A stretch of DNA of 64,000 nucleotides from Hylemonella sp. (lineage in GTDB: Bacteria; Pseudomonadota; Gammaproteobacteria; Burkholderiales; Burkholderiaceae_C). The notes under the pieces are model-generated. The model saw nothing but the letters and a program-made list of their open reading frames with translations. It was not told the DNA's origin and did no database searches. This document shows positions 55,910 to 64,000 of this stretch, in pieces; position 1 is the stretch's first letter; each line of letters opens with the position of its first letter. The position numbers and the translations under genes were made by a program. The DNA lies in assembly GCA_030680575.1 (NCBI GenBank), contig JAUXVI010000043.1, positions 31,623 to 95,622 of the forward strand. Direction: 5' to 3'.

Positions 55910-56090
55910 GCGGCCCAACCTCCCATATCGGGCAAAACCTCATCCATGAAACCCAACAACCGCAATTCGGCACTATCAGCCTGAGAGGCAAGTTCGGATT
56001 GACGTTTGCACTCTGCCGCAAAGTCGGGCTCCCGCGTGGATCTGTTCCCGCAAAGCACCAAGGCAGGCTGCGCAATCCAAGGGTTTTCAC
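55906..56090 (-). pseudogene. MazE-family (DUF3018) antitoxin, frameshifted remnant
   Basis: The C-terminal part REPDFAAECKRQSELASQAD and LLGFMDEVLPDMGGW matches the DUF3018 MazE-family ending. The preceding block LGLRSLPWCFAGTDPR, which corresponds to the conserved GLRPVQIWVPDTR segment, lies in another frame. One frameshift near CGCGGG (about 56030) joins them, and no clean start is left. The rest of the 441-base gap (55796-56236) shows no other gene. Confidence 0.65.
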
Positions 56091-56236
56091 TTATCGGCTG
56101 GGCCTGAGGTGTTTGATTTCCGGGCGTCTTACAAATTAGTGCGCTTGTGCATGCGTGGATCACCCCCGTCTATGACGGCGGAGGGGTATCCGCCGCGGCG
56201 ATAGCGATGAACCACACGACGGAAGCCAGGTAATAC

Positions 56237-59200
56237 ATGCCCATTTTCATGACAAAAAACATTGGTGTTGCGAGGAATTGTGTACTCGCGTTGCTTGCTG
56301 CCGCTATGTTGGCGTCATGCGGCGGTGGGGGTAACTCGGATGATGTTCCAACCGGCACAACCGTCATTCGCGGCGTGGTCTCGGATGACGCCATTGTGGG
56401 GGCTACAGTCACCGCAACTTCGCTGGATACGGGCCTGGCATTGGGTACTGGCACCACCACGGCTGATGGCAGCTTCGCCATAAATGTTGCCACCAATTCC
56501 ATCGGCTCGGGCTACGGTCTCCGTAGTGCGGGGGGGGCGATGAATGGTGTGCCATTTGAGGGCAATTTGTTGGCCACTTACCCGAGAACCTGGGTGGAAC
56601 AGTCGTCCAATCTGACACTGATCACAACAGCGTTGGTCGAAGCGGCTAACAGCACGGCCCAGTATCCGGGTGGCCATTTGCAGAAGCATGAAGCCATCAA
56701 GACGGACGCCATCAGGCGTGGAGTGCTGCCATCGGACTATTCTTTGATTGAGCCACCTGGTTTCCCAATGGCAGGCTATCGCAATCAGGTGGCAAGCCAA
56801 GGTTTGTCGGTGATGATTGGGGATCTTGCGCAAGTACTTGGCAGCAAGCCTCTCCTTGGTGGTTGTGGCGAATTTGACTCAACATGTACAAGAGACGTAA
56901 GCCCCTTGGGCGAAAGGCTTGCTGTCTCACTTCAGGGTGCAACAGTCAGTGCTCCAGCGTCAACGCTCACCAATTGTCGTGTCGTCGTCGAGTTCGACGC
57001 CAAGTCTCAATTCATGACGGTGCGGCTTGAGAACATCCCCCCTACCACAGGCAACCAGACAGTGCCAATTCCTTGCAAAGCCGCAGGAGATATCACCCTC
57101 GCACTTCCTGAATCCCCGGCGCAAGCGCCTGATGCATGCATCCACCCAGCAAAGCGTTCGAGCAGCATGCAACACTGTGTGACGGTTGGGAGTGGCATCA
57201 CACCGAGCTACTCTGTTTTTGACCAATACAGCCATCGTACCGATTCGCGGACGCACATCAGCAAGGCGCAGCGCTACAAAACAGTCAAGCTCTCGCGCGG
57301 GTTTGGCGCGACACTGGCGTCGTCGGACTCGCCATCATCCGGGCAGGCGCTCAACCAATGGGCTGGCAAGACCGCCGTGATCTTTGTACATGGCTACAAA
57401 CCGGGCGGCGGTTTCGGCGGTGACGATGATACATGGGGCGTACTACCCAAGCTGGTGGCGCAATACCGAGATGATTCATTTGTGGCGCTGAACTTCCAAT
57501 GGCGAACCGACGCGAGCTACCTGACGGTAGCGACCGAGCTGGCCAAAGCCGTTGACTATGCCAAGCTGAGTACGGGCAAGAAAGTGCATGTTATCGCGCA
57601 TTCCTTTGGTGGCGTCCTGGCTCGCGTGATGTTGCAAAACCTGACGGACAAAACCAGTGAATCCGCTGTAAATGTGGCAACGCTGACGACGGTTGGTACG
57701 CCCCACTCAGGCATTGTTGACAATACAGACCTGTTCTCTGACGCAAGAACAGTGGAGGAAGTTCCCTTGCCAAAGGGGTGGGGTTCATATATTCCTGACA
57801 AGTGGTGTGGGCAGATCAGCTGTTATCAATCGGGTCGTGATGCCGGTGTGGCTGAATGGGCCAAGGATAGCTTGGCGGAGGTGGATTCAAGCGGCGTGGC
57901 GAAAGTGCCTGAATTTGGGTACATCACTGCGCGCCTAGGCAAACCCCGAAACAAGTTGCCAAGAGATTTGAAGGTGTTGGTCCTCATTGGGCAACTCATG
58001 ATCAACCAGACGCCACCGAAGGACGCGATGTTCCACACGTCGGATGGTTTGATCACTTACCACGGTCAACGGTTCTTTCCACAGATCGGACGCAATTCCT
58101 TGCTTCTTGATACGGTTGTTGTTGACTTTGGCGGCGCGACTGTAACCGAGCGGATTTTGGGTCTTGATGCTGGCGTGGATGCATTTCCGGGTGACCCTCT
58201 GAAAGACGAGATCAAGGTCACAGACTACGCGCGCCCTGGCTTGTTCACCACAGGTGGTTACAAGCACTCAGATATGAAAGCCACTTTTGTAACGGGTGGC
58301 CCTGTCACGCTCACGGCGAAGCGAGAAGTTTTTGTGCCAGAAGACTGTGGGACACCAGACACCTGCAAGCACGACACCTGGGTCAATCTTCGAGAGGTCT
58401 TGAAGACCAATACCGCGCTTTGCGTTGCGCCCCAAATTCTGAAAAATGGTTTTTGCGTGATGCCGCCAGCGTTGCCTGTGATTGAATTCACCGCGTCGCC
58501 TTCTTCAATTGCCAGTGGCGAAACGTCCCTTCTTAGGTGGACATCCTCTCACAGCACTTCATGCGCTTCATCCGGTGGCGGGGGTAGCGGCAATGTAGGC
58601 GCATTCAGCACACCATCGTTGACCACCAGCACGACCTATACCGTCACGTGCACTGGCGTCGCCGGTAGCGCTAGCCAGAGTGTGACGGTGACCGTGGCTG
58701 CGCCGCTGGTGCCAACGGTTACCTTCACGGCGACACCGTCTGTCGTCGGGAGCGGCGCAACGTCAACGCTCCGCTGGACGTCCACCAACAGCACGTACTG
58801 TTACTCATCGGATGGTTCCTATGGCACCGGTACCGAAGGTGAATTCACCACGCCGCCATTGACCGCCTCCACAACCTACACCGTGACATGCGCGGGTGCG
58901 GGACGCACCGTAAGCCAGAGCGTGATTGTTACCGTGGTGGCGAGCCCGCTGCCCACGGTCAGCTTGGCTGCAACACCCTCCGCCATCGCAAGTGGCGCAA
59001 CGTCGGCTCTGGCTTGGACGTCCACTCGCAGCACCTCGTGCTTTTCGGCCGGGGGCGGGGGTACCGGGACTGCCGGCGGATTTACTACGCCGCCTTTGAC
59101 CGCTACCACTACCTACACGGTCACATGCACTGGTGCCGGTGGCAGCGCAAGTCAGAGCGTGACGGTTACCGTTGCGCCGTTGGTGCCTGCCAGCCTGCTG

Positions 59201-59791
59201 ACCGACACCGGCGTTACCTCCAGCCAGTGCTATCAGGCCGGTAGCGACGTTCTGGTCAGTTGCACCAGCGCAGCAGCCATCGCGCTGAACAGCAAGCAAG
59301 ACGGCATGATCGGGCGCGACGTGACCACGCCCGACAGCAGCGATGGCAAGCTTGGTTTTAGCTACAGCGCAGTTGGCAGCCATGCCAGGACCGAGTGTGT
59401 CAAAGACAACCTTACTGGCCTGACGTGGGAGGGTAAACCCACCAGTGGTTTGCGCGCCAATACGAATATGTACACCAACTATGGCGATGGCCGAGCGGGC
59501 GATGCCAGTGCCTACGTGGCTGCCGTCAATGCCACGGCGCTATGTGGTTACACCGATTGGCGTTTGCCCATTGCTGATGAGTTGCAGAGCATTGTGGATT
59601 ACGGTGTTGCTTGGCCCGGCCCAGCAGTTGACGCAGGCTGGTTCCCCAATACTGTAAACCTTGTTTTTTGGTCCTCGTCCTCCTTCTTGGGTGTGGGCGT
59701 CGTCAACCACGCTTGGTACGTCAATCTCGGCAATGGCGGTGTCGCCGGCTACACCGTCACCCGGGACATGCATGTGCGTTTGGTGCGCTAG
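56237..59791 (+). CDS. Large lipoprotein: lipase-like domain, three beta repeats, DUF1566 end
   Basis: 1184 residues. A lipobox (AAMLASC followed by Gly-rich spacer) anchors it. A carboxypeptidase-regulatory-like beta domain comes first (GVVSDDAIVGATVTATS). An alpha/beta hydrolase starts near 376 (AVIFVHGYKPGG) with nucleophile motif AHSFGG near 454 and VGTPHSG. Three tandem repeats of about 79 residues span 746-982 (TPSAIASGATSALAWTS and PLTATTTYTVTCTGAGGSAS). The C-terminus from about 1060 is a DUF1566/Lcl module (LTGLTWEGKP, GYTDWRLPIADELQSIVD, FWSSS, HVRLVR). It is probably a surface lipase or esterase with adhesive parts. Confidence 0.82.
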   Translation: MPIFMTKNIGVARNCVLALLAAAMLASCGGGGNSDDVPTGTTVIRGVVSDDAIVGATVTATSLDTGLALGTGTTTADGSFAINVATNSIGSGYGLRSAGGAMNGVPFEGNLLATYPRTWVEQSSNLTLITTALVEAANSTAQYPGGHLQKHEAIKTDAIRRGVLPSDYSLIEPPGFPMAGYRNQVASQGLSVMIGDLAQVLGSKPLLGGCGEFDSTCTRDVSPLGERLAVSLQGATVSAPASTLTNCRVVVEFDAKSQFMTVRLENIPPTTGNQTVPIPCKAAGDITLALPESPAQAPDACIHPAKRSSSMQHCVTVGSGITPSYSVFDQYSHRTDSRTHISKAQRYKTVKLSRGFGATLASSDSPSSGQALNQWAGKTAVIFVHGYKPGGGFGGDDDTWGVLPKLVAQYRDDSFVALNFQWRTDASYLTVATELAKAVDYAKLSTGKKVHVIAHSFGGVLARVMLQNLTDKTSESAVNVATLTTVGTPHSGIVDNTDLFSDARTVEEVPLPKGWGSYIPDKWCGQISCYQSGRDAGVAEWAKDSLAEVDSSGVAKVPEFGYITARLGKPRNKLPRDLKVLVLIGQLMINQTPPKDAMFHTSDGLITYHGQRFFPQIGRNSLLLDTVVVDFGGATVTERILGLDAGVDAFPGDPLKDEIKVTDYARPGLFTTGGYKHSDMKATFVTGGPVTLTAKREVFVPEDCGTPDTCKHDTWVNLREVLKTNTALCVAPQILKNGFCVMPPALPVIEFTASPSSIASGETSLLRWTSSHSTSCASSGGGGSGNVGAFSTPSLTTSTTYTVTCTGVAGSASQSVTVTVAAPLVPTVTFTATPSVVGSGATSTLRWTSTNSTYCYSSDGSYGTGTEGEFTTPPLTASTTYTVTCAGAGRTVSQSVIVTVVASPLPTVSLAATPSAIASGATSALAWTSTRSTSCFSAGGGGTGTAGGFTTPPLTATTTYTVTCTGAGGSASQSVTVTVAPLVPASLLTDTGVTSSQCYQAGSDVLVSCTSAAAIALNSKQDGMIGRDVTTPDSSDGKLGFSYSAVGSHARTECVKDNLTGLTWEGKPTSGLRANTNMYTNYGDGRAGDASAYVAAVNATALCGYTDWRLPIADELQSIVDYGVAWPGPAVDAGWFPNTVNLVFWSSSSFLGVGVVNHAWYVNLGNGGVAGYTVTRDMHVRLVR
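58473..59178 (+). repeat. Three tandem coding repeats of about 238 bp
   Basis: The repeats begin near 58473, 58710 and 58949 and each encodes P-x-V-x-F-x-A-x-P-S, then SGxTSxLxWTSxxSTxC, a Gly-rich loop, TTYTVTC and SQSVTVTV. Each unit is a predicted immunoglobulin-like beta sandwich with a pair of Cys (STSC and TVTC). DNA similarity between units is high, so copy number may vary between strains. Confidence 0.8.
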
Positions 59792-60050
59792 CGGGTGTGG
59801 TATGTGCGGGCTTGAGCGTCAATCATTGGAGTCCTTCGTGGAAAGCGTCGCGCTCGCTTGGACGGGTATCTAGTCGGCCCCAGGCGTTGTTTCTTTCAGG
59901 CCAACTGCTTGCCATGCCTTTTGGCGACTCATCAGTTTCGTCTTGAGGCAACCAAGCATGGAGGCTGCAGATGTCATTGACAAATTCCGTTGGCGCGGGG
60001 GCGGTACCGAGTGGTGTGATGTTTCTTTGAGTCGTTGAAGGAGAGTTTTG

Positions 60051-60509
60051 ATGAAGATGACACGTTGGCTATTGGCTACCGCCTGTGTTGGGGTCAGTTG
60101 CTGCGCCTTGGCGCAAGGCCGCTTTAGTTTTGGTGCGGATGGTGCTGAGGTGACTGACAGCCAAACGGGGCTGATCTGGCGACGCTGCAGCGTCGGCCAG
60201 GTTTGGGGTGGCGGTACTTGTACCGGCACGATCAGCACGTTCACCCATGAGCTCGCATTGGCGTACGCCCAGAGTCAAACGGGTTGGCGCCTTCCCAATG
60301 TCAAAGAACTGAGCAGTATTGCTGACAAGACCAGAATCTACCCTGCTATTGACAGCACCGCCTTTCCGACCACGATTTCTTCCATCTACTGGTCCTCGTC
60401 CCCCAACGTGACGGGATCCATCAGCGCCTGGGGCGTGGATTTCACGGGCAGCGGCGTCCCCGGTGGCCACAGTCGCGTCAGCAACTACCCTGTGCGTTTG
60501 GTGCGCTAG
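60051..60509 (+). CDS. Small exported DUF1566 protein
   Basis: 152 residues. A signal peptide (MKMTRWLLATACVGVSCCALA, cleavage before QGRFSF) is followed by one DUF1566 (Lcl) module: AEVTDSQTGLIWRRC, GWRLPNVKELSSIAD, IYWSSSP and the end PVRLVR. The module resembles the C-terminus of the large lipoprotein upstream, and the last 21 bases around the stop codon are identical in both genes. DUF1566 occurs in adhesins and secreted proteins; its role is not established. A GGAG site precedes the ATG. Confidence 0.82.
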   Translation: MKMTRWLLATACVGVSCCALAQGRFSFGADGAEVTDSQTGLIWRRCSVGQVWGGGTCTGTISTFTHELALAYAQSQTGWRLPNVKELSSIADKTRIYPAIDSTAFPTTISSIYWSSSPNVTGSISAWGVDFTGSGVPGGHSRVSNYPVRLVR

Positions 60510-60609
60510 CGCGCGTTGCGCCAAATGCGTGCCCGCAGACAGGCCGCTGTGGATTTCCGCGCCGAAGGAAGGCCCGGCCTGTTGTCAGTTTTCATCAAGG
60601 ATTAAGCAA

Positions 60610-61245
60610 ATGATCAATTTGTCCAGTTACCAACGTCGCTTCTTTGCGGTCGCAACGCTTCTTGCCGCGAGCGTGGCGTCCGCCCAGTCCATTGATTTCG
60701 TCGACTGGAAGCAAGGCGACCGATGGAAGTACAAATCGGTGGATATGTTCACCAAGTTGGAGCAGGGAACCGTAGAAAAGGTGGTGCTTGAGATTGCCGA
60801 CGGCATATACAGGACCAGGTTCTCCGAAGCCGCCGGGCAATACGACGATTTGGTTCGGCGTGATGGGACACATGTACGGGCAATGCCGGTGGGGGCCGGC
60901 ACGTTTGAGTACAACGAGCTCAAGTTCCCGGTTGCCGAAGGCAAGAAATGGAAGTCAACCTTCTTCTTTGCAGCTCGGACCAACGGGAGCCTCGGCAAGA
61001 GGGAGATGGACTGCGAAGTCGCCGACAAAGAGAAAGTTTCGACCCCGAGCGGCGAGTTTGATACCTTGCGTATTGAATGCCGTGGCTATTGGCACGCCAA
61101 CGGTTTCACGGGACGGGTCGAGACCACCCGTTGGTTTTCACCAGCCGTGAAGTGGGTCGTGAAGTTTCGGGTTAAGGCCTGGGAGTCTGGCCGCCTGGCG
61201 GTGGCGGATGAGTTCTCACTGATCGAGCATCAGGCCACCCCATGA
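60610..61245 (+). CDS. Exported protein of unknown function
   Basis: 211 residues. A signal peptide (YQRRFFAVATLLAASVASA, cleavage before QSIDF) leads into a beta-rich mature protein (VDWKQGDRWKYKSVDMFTKL, FEYNELKFPVAEGKKW, TPSGEFDTLRIECRGYW, TTRWFSPAVKWVVKF). The shape resembles DUF3108-like or outer-membrane lipid-binding barrels, but I cannot name the family. It probably lies in the periplasm and may work with the DUF1566 protein upstream. Confidence 0.7.
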   Translation: MINLSSYQRRFFAVATLLAASVASAQSIDFVDWKQGDRWKYKSVDMFTKLEQGTVEKVVLEIADGIYRTRFSEAAGQYDDLVRRDGTHVRAMPVGAGTFEYNELKFPVAEGKKWKSTFFFAARTNGSLGKREMDCEVADKEKVSTPSGEFDTLRIECRGYWHANGFTGRVETTRWFSPAVKWVVKFRVKAWESGRLAVADEFSLIEHQATP

Positions 61246-61318
61246 TGCCCAAACACCGAGGGGGCGCTTTCGCGGGGTGAACTCAACCAAGGGTGGCGCA
61301 GCCTTGAAGCCGACACCG

Positions 61319-61711
61319 TCAGGCCGGCTGGCGGATCAGGCTTTCCGCTGGAATGCCAAGGCCGGTGTGCAATTTCCACACCATGGTCATGGTCAGCTTT
61401 CTTTTGCCGTTGAGCACTTCATAGACCCGGTTGCGCCGCCCGATCATGGGCTCAAGGTCTTTGGGCTTGAGTCCTTGCTGTTCCATGCGGAACTTGATGG
61501 CATCCAGCGGGTCTGGCGGGTCAATGGGGTAGTGCTTGGCCTCGTATCCCTCGATCAGGGTGACCATGGCCTCGAAGTGCGCGCCGGCATCGCTGTCGGG
61601 TTCTGGCTCATCATCGAAATAGGGCGCAACCAACTGCAGAGCCGCTTGATAGTCTGCCTCGGTGCGAATCGGGTGAATGGGGCGAATGGCGTAAGTGTCT
61701 TGTTTCTTCAT
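61319..61711 (-). CDS. higA: HigA-type antitoxin
   Basis: 130 residues. An acidic N-terminal part (ADYQAALQLVAPYFDDEPEP) is followed by a helix-turn-helix (DAIKFRMEQQGLKPKDLEPM, then NRVYEVLNGKRKLTMTMVWKLH). This is the HigA form that pairs with HigB of the interferase type. It binds the toxin and represses the operon. Its ATG overlaps the higB stop (ATGA). Confidence 0.88.
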   Translation of the reverse strand: MKKQDTYAIRPIHPIRTEADYQAALQLVAPYFDDEPEPDSDAGAHFEAMVTLIEGYEAKHYPIDPPDPLDAIKFRMEQQGLKPKDLEPMIGRRNRVYEVLNGKRKLTMTMVWKLHTGLGIPAESLIRQPA

Positions 61712-62013
61712 GAATGGTTCTCCACAGTTGCCGCGTCGATCATGTCGTACTGCGCGTGGGTGCCGACAAACTTGATGTACAACGCTGCAAAACGGTACGC
61801 CACCGCCACCACGAGGCGGTAGTCGTTGCCCTTGATGTTGAACACCACCCGGTTGGTCCCCACAAAACTGGCACTGGCATACCTGGTTTTGATCTCCTGC
61901 GGGGACTTCCACTGTGCGTGGCTGGCGTCTTCGAACCAGGTCTGCAGTGCGTGTCTGGAAGCGGGGTGTTTGCGCCAGAACTCGACCAACACCGCTTTCG
62001 AAATCACTCGCAT
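61708..62013 (-). CDS. higB: HigB-family toxin (mRNA interferase)
   Basis: 101 residues. Family pattern: MRVISKAVLVEFWRKHPASR, then ALQTWFEDASHAQWKSPQEI, FNIKGNDYRLVVAVAYR and VGTHAQYDMIDA. HigB toxins cleave mRNA on translating ribosomes. The toxin gene comes first, the reverse of most such operons, as expected for hig loci. The reading frame is intact, and the promoter sits immediately upstream. Confidence 0.9.
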   Translation of the reverse strand: MRVISKAVLVEFWRKHPASRHALQTWFEDASHAQWKSPQEIKTRYASASFVGTNRVVFNIKGNDYRLVVAVAYRFAALYIKFVGTHAQYDMIDAATVENHS

Positions 62014-62019
62014 GACTCT

Positions 62020-62049
62020 ATTGTAGTCCCGATATGGGACCAAATCCAA
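62020..62049 (-). promoter_or_regulatory. higBA promoter with embedded operator
   Basis: On the minus strand TTGGAT (62044-62049) and TACAAT (62020-62025) are 18 bases apart. Between them lies a palindrome GTCCC-N5-GGGAC (62026-62040) that would be covered by HigA, blocking polymerase. The -10 ends six bases before the higB ATG, so the mRNA is leaderless or close to it. Confidence 0.72.
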
Positions 62050-62116
62050 TTTTCGTTTGTTATTTGCGGGGTCGGATGGTGCCGACACTGGGCGGATCCG
62101 GCAGAATCCCCGACCT

Positions 62117-63298
62117 ATGACAAAACGAATATTGATCGCAGGTGGCGGTATTGGCGGCCTGGCAGCGGCGCTGGCGTGCTCGCGAGCCGGTTGTGGGGTG
62201 CACGTGATGGAGCGCGGGGCCGAATTCGCCGAGGTAGGCGCCGGCATCCAGTTAGGACCCAATGTCGTGCGTGTTCTGCATGGCTGGGGCTTGAGCGAGG
62301 CGCTGGCCGCCGTGGCGGCGTTCCCCGCGCGATTGCAGGTCCGCAACGCCGCCTCGGGCGCGGCGCTGGCCGAGTTGCCGCTGGGCCCGCGCACGGTACA
62401 GCGTTACGGCGCCCCGTACGCCACGGTGCATCGCGCCGATTTGCAGCAACTGTTGTTGGCGGCAGTGCGTCAGCGCGATGGGGTTGACTTGCAGCTCAAT
62501 GCTGAAGTGACTGGCTTTATCGAGACCAGTTCGGGTGTCTCGGTCAAGAACCGAGCGGGCGCGCCGGTTCGGGCCGATGCGCTGATTGGCGCCGATGGCC
62601 TGTGGAGCCGGGTGCGCCAGCAATTGTTGGGTGACGGTGGTCCACGTGTGACCGGCCACTTGGCCTACCGCGCGATGGTGCGTCAGGACAGCTTGCCAGA
62701 ACACTTGCGCAGCCAGCAGGTCACGGCCTGGCTGGGCCCCAAGCTGCACCTGATTCAGTACCCGGTGCGCGGCGGGGATTGGCTCAACGTGGTCGGCATT
62801 GTGCAGGGGCAGGCCAAGGGTGATGTGCGCAGTTGGGACCGCAGCACCGAAGCGTCCGACCTGCGCCGCGCCCTCGAAGGCATGTGTCCGGCCCTGACTG
62901 ATCTGGTCGATGCCGTTCCGTCATGGCGCTTGTGGGAGCTGTGCGACCGCGTGCCCATGCAGGGCGCCAACCAACAGGCGCGCGGCTTGGTGGCCTTGTT
63001 GGGTGACGCTGCCCATCCCATGCGGCCCTATCTTGCGCAGGGAGCGGGCATGGCCATCGAGGACGCCGAGGCCTTGGGACGCAGCTTGACCGAAGCGGGC
63101 GAGGCCTCCTCCAATACTTCTGCCGCGCTGGCGCGTTACGCGGCCGAACGATGGGCGCGTTGCGCGCGGGTGCAGGCGCGGTCCATCCGCAATGGCGAGA
63201 TTTTCCACGCCGAGGGTGTGGTGCGCTGGGGGCGCGACCTGTCCATGCGATTGTTGGGCGCGCGGCTGCTGGATGTGCCCTGGCTGTATCGCCACTGA
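62117..63298 (+). CDS. FAD-dependent monooxygenase, salicylate-hydroxylase-like
   Basis: 393 residues. FAD fold GGGIGGLAAALACSRAG near residue 9, the Arg-rich VGAGIQLGPNVVRVL segment near 41, DG motif LIGADGLWSRVR near 157, and GDAAHPMRPYLAQGAGMAIED near 297. This is a class A flavoprotein hydroxylase of the salicylate/3-hydroxybenzoate 6-hydroxylase group. The ATG at 62117 precedes the first strand. It converges with kynA across 30 bases, so a link to tryptophan or kynurenine breakdown is possible but not shown. Confidence 0.85.
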   Translation: MTKRILIAGGGIGGLAAALACSRAGCGVHVMERGAEFAEVGAGIQLGPNVVRVLHGWGLSEALAAVAAFPARLQVRNAASGAALAELPLGPRTVQRYGAPYATVHRADLQQLLLAAVRQRDGVDLQLNAEVTGFIETSSGVSVKNRAGAPVRADALIGADGLWSRVRQQLLGDGGPRVTGHLAYRAMVRQDSLPEHLRSQQVTAWLGPKLHLIQYPVRGGDWLNVVGIVQGQAKGDVRSWDRSTEASDLRRALEGMCPALTDLVDAVPSWRLWELCDRVPMQGANQQARGLVALLGDAAHPMRPYLAQGAGMAIEDAEALGRSLTEAGEASSNTSAALARYAAERWARCARVQARSIRNGEIFHAEGVVRWGRDLSMRLLGARLLDVPWLYRH

Positions 63299-63328
63299 AT
63301 CCTGGCAGGGCGCGCCCAGTACGCGGGC

Positions 63329-64000
63329 TTAAAGTTCGGTGCGCAGGCTCCAGATCTCGGGAAACAGCACCACATCCAGCATCTTGCGTAGGTAACTGAC
63401 ACCGCCGGTGCCACCGGTGCCGCGTTTGAAACCGATCACCCGCTCGACCGTGGTGACATGGCGAAAGCGCCAGAGCCGAAAAGCGTCTTCCAGGTCGGTC
63501 AGTTCTTCGCCCAATTGGTACAGGTCCCAGTGGTGCTTGGGGTTGCGGTAGACCTGCAGCCAGGCTTGTTCGACCTCGGCGCTCGCCTGGTAGGGCTGGG
63601 TCCATTCGCGCGCCGTGTGGGAGCTTGGCACGGCCAGGCCGCGGCGGGCCAGCAAGCGCAGCGACTCGTCGTACAGCGAGGGTGCTTCGAACGCAGCCTG
63701 CACCTGCGCCAGCAAGTCGGGTCGGTGTGCGTGCGGTTTGAGCATGGCCGCGTTCTTGTTGCCCAAAGCAAACTCGATGCAGCGGTATTGGTGGCTCTGA
63801 AAGCCACTGGAACTGGCCAGGTGCGGGCGAATGGCGCTGTATTCGGGCGGTGTCATGGTGGCCAGCACGTCCCAGGCGTGCACCAGTTGCTCCATGATGC
63901 GGCTCACCCGTGCCAACATCTTGAAGGCGGTGCCGAGCTCATCCTGGGCGATGTTGGCAATCGCCCCGCGCAACTCATGCAGCATCAGCTTCATCCACAA
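63329..64000 (-). CDS. kynA: Tryptophan 2,3-dioxygenase, 3' part
   Basis: The frame is open at the right edge, so 223 C-terminal residues are visible and the start lies outside. Landmarks are [20 protein letters not shown] (active-site part), the heme-ligand His in [13 protein letters not shown] and the substrate loop [14 protein letters not shown] near the end. The enzyme opens the indole ring of L-tryptophan to N-formylkynurenine, first step of the kynurenine pathway, as a heme tetramer in the cytosol. Confidence 0.95.
   Translation of the reverse strand: MWMKLMLHELRGAIANIAQDELGTAFKMLARVSRIMEQLVHAWDVLATMTPPEYSAIRPHLASSSGFQSHQYRCIEFALGNKNAAMLKPHAHRPDLLAQVQAAFEAPSLYDESLRLLARRGLAVPSSHTAREWTQPYQASAEVEQAWLQVYRNPKHHWDLYQLGEELTDLEDAFRLWRFRHVTTVERVIGFKRGTGGTGGVSYLRKMLDVVLFPEIWSLRTEL

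Noticed and set aside
55088..55918. Long minus-strand gene of 276 codons under yjjJ
   Set aside because: Only its first 30 codons (MazF-like) are meaningful; the rest is antisense to yjjJ, so a truncated remnant was annotated instead.

Overview
The window is chromosomal DNA of a high-GC betaproteobacterium, most likely a member of the Burkholderiales close to the Comamonadaceae. Pointers are the gene order pyrG-kdsA-(DUF1330)-eno-ftsB, a Bug/TctC-type solute-binding protein, alanine/proline-rich small lipoproteins, and GC-rich dispersed intergenic repeats of the kind found in Comamonas, Rhodoferax and Polaromonas relatives. No rRNA, tRNA, CRISPR array or intact insertion sequence was seen.

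From 1 to 43 kb the region is mostly conserved core. A likely catabolic and uptake operon (VOC enzyme end, FAD monooxygenase, branched-chain-amino-acid-type ABC transporter of five genes) is followed by a DedA membrane protein, an alcohol dehydrogenase, an L,D-transpeptidase, an FtsH-type protease with a small partner gene, and a SagB-type nitroreductase. Then come amiC-tsaE diverging from queG, a phage-like P-loop protein, an AEC transporter, a chalcone-isomerase-like protein, a Bug protein, xerD and a DUF455 protein. Next are a gamma carbonic anhydrase, hslO, and the pyrG-kdsA-eno-ftsB strand diverging from coaBC-dut. A SlyD-like isomerase, roxA, a structured-leader lipoprotein gene, the bamC-dapA-methyltransferase-SDR-MFS strand and parE/parC follow. 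Several palindromic repeats lie between these genes: an inverted pair around a small membrane-protein gene at 20.5-21.7 kb, a roughly 110-bp palindrome between pyrG and coaBC, and a 76-bp hairpin between parE and parC.

From about 43 to 62 kb the region is accessory. It holds a response regulator fused to an ankyrin-like tail, then a TonB-dependent receptor, an anti-sigma-like membrane protein and an ECF sigma factor on the minus strand. The sigma gene starts almost back to back with a plus-strand pair for two apparently exported proteases of clan CD: a TPR-CHAT protein and a caspase-like protein. This sigma/anti-sigma/receptor/CHAT/caspase locus is the best candidate for an undescribed system. 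Next to it is a toxin-antitoxin scrapyard: a Phd antitoxin with an internally deleted PIN toxin, an intact RelB/ParE-type pair, a YjjJ/HipA-family kinase, a frameshifted and truncated MazEF remnant, and further on an intact higBA pair with a readable promoter and operator. Between them lie a 1184-residue lipoprotein (lipase-like domain, three beta-rich repeats, DUF1566 end), a small DUF1566 protein and a secreted hypothetical protein.

The window ends with a second FAD monooxygenase convergent with the 3' part of kynA (tryptophan 2,3-dioxygenase), whose start lies outside. All functional calls come from reading motifs and translated frames; no database search was run.
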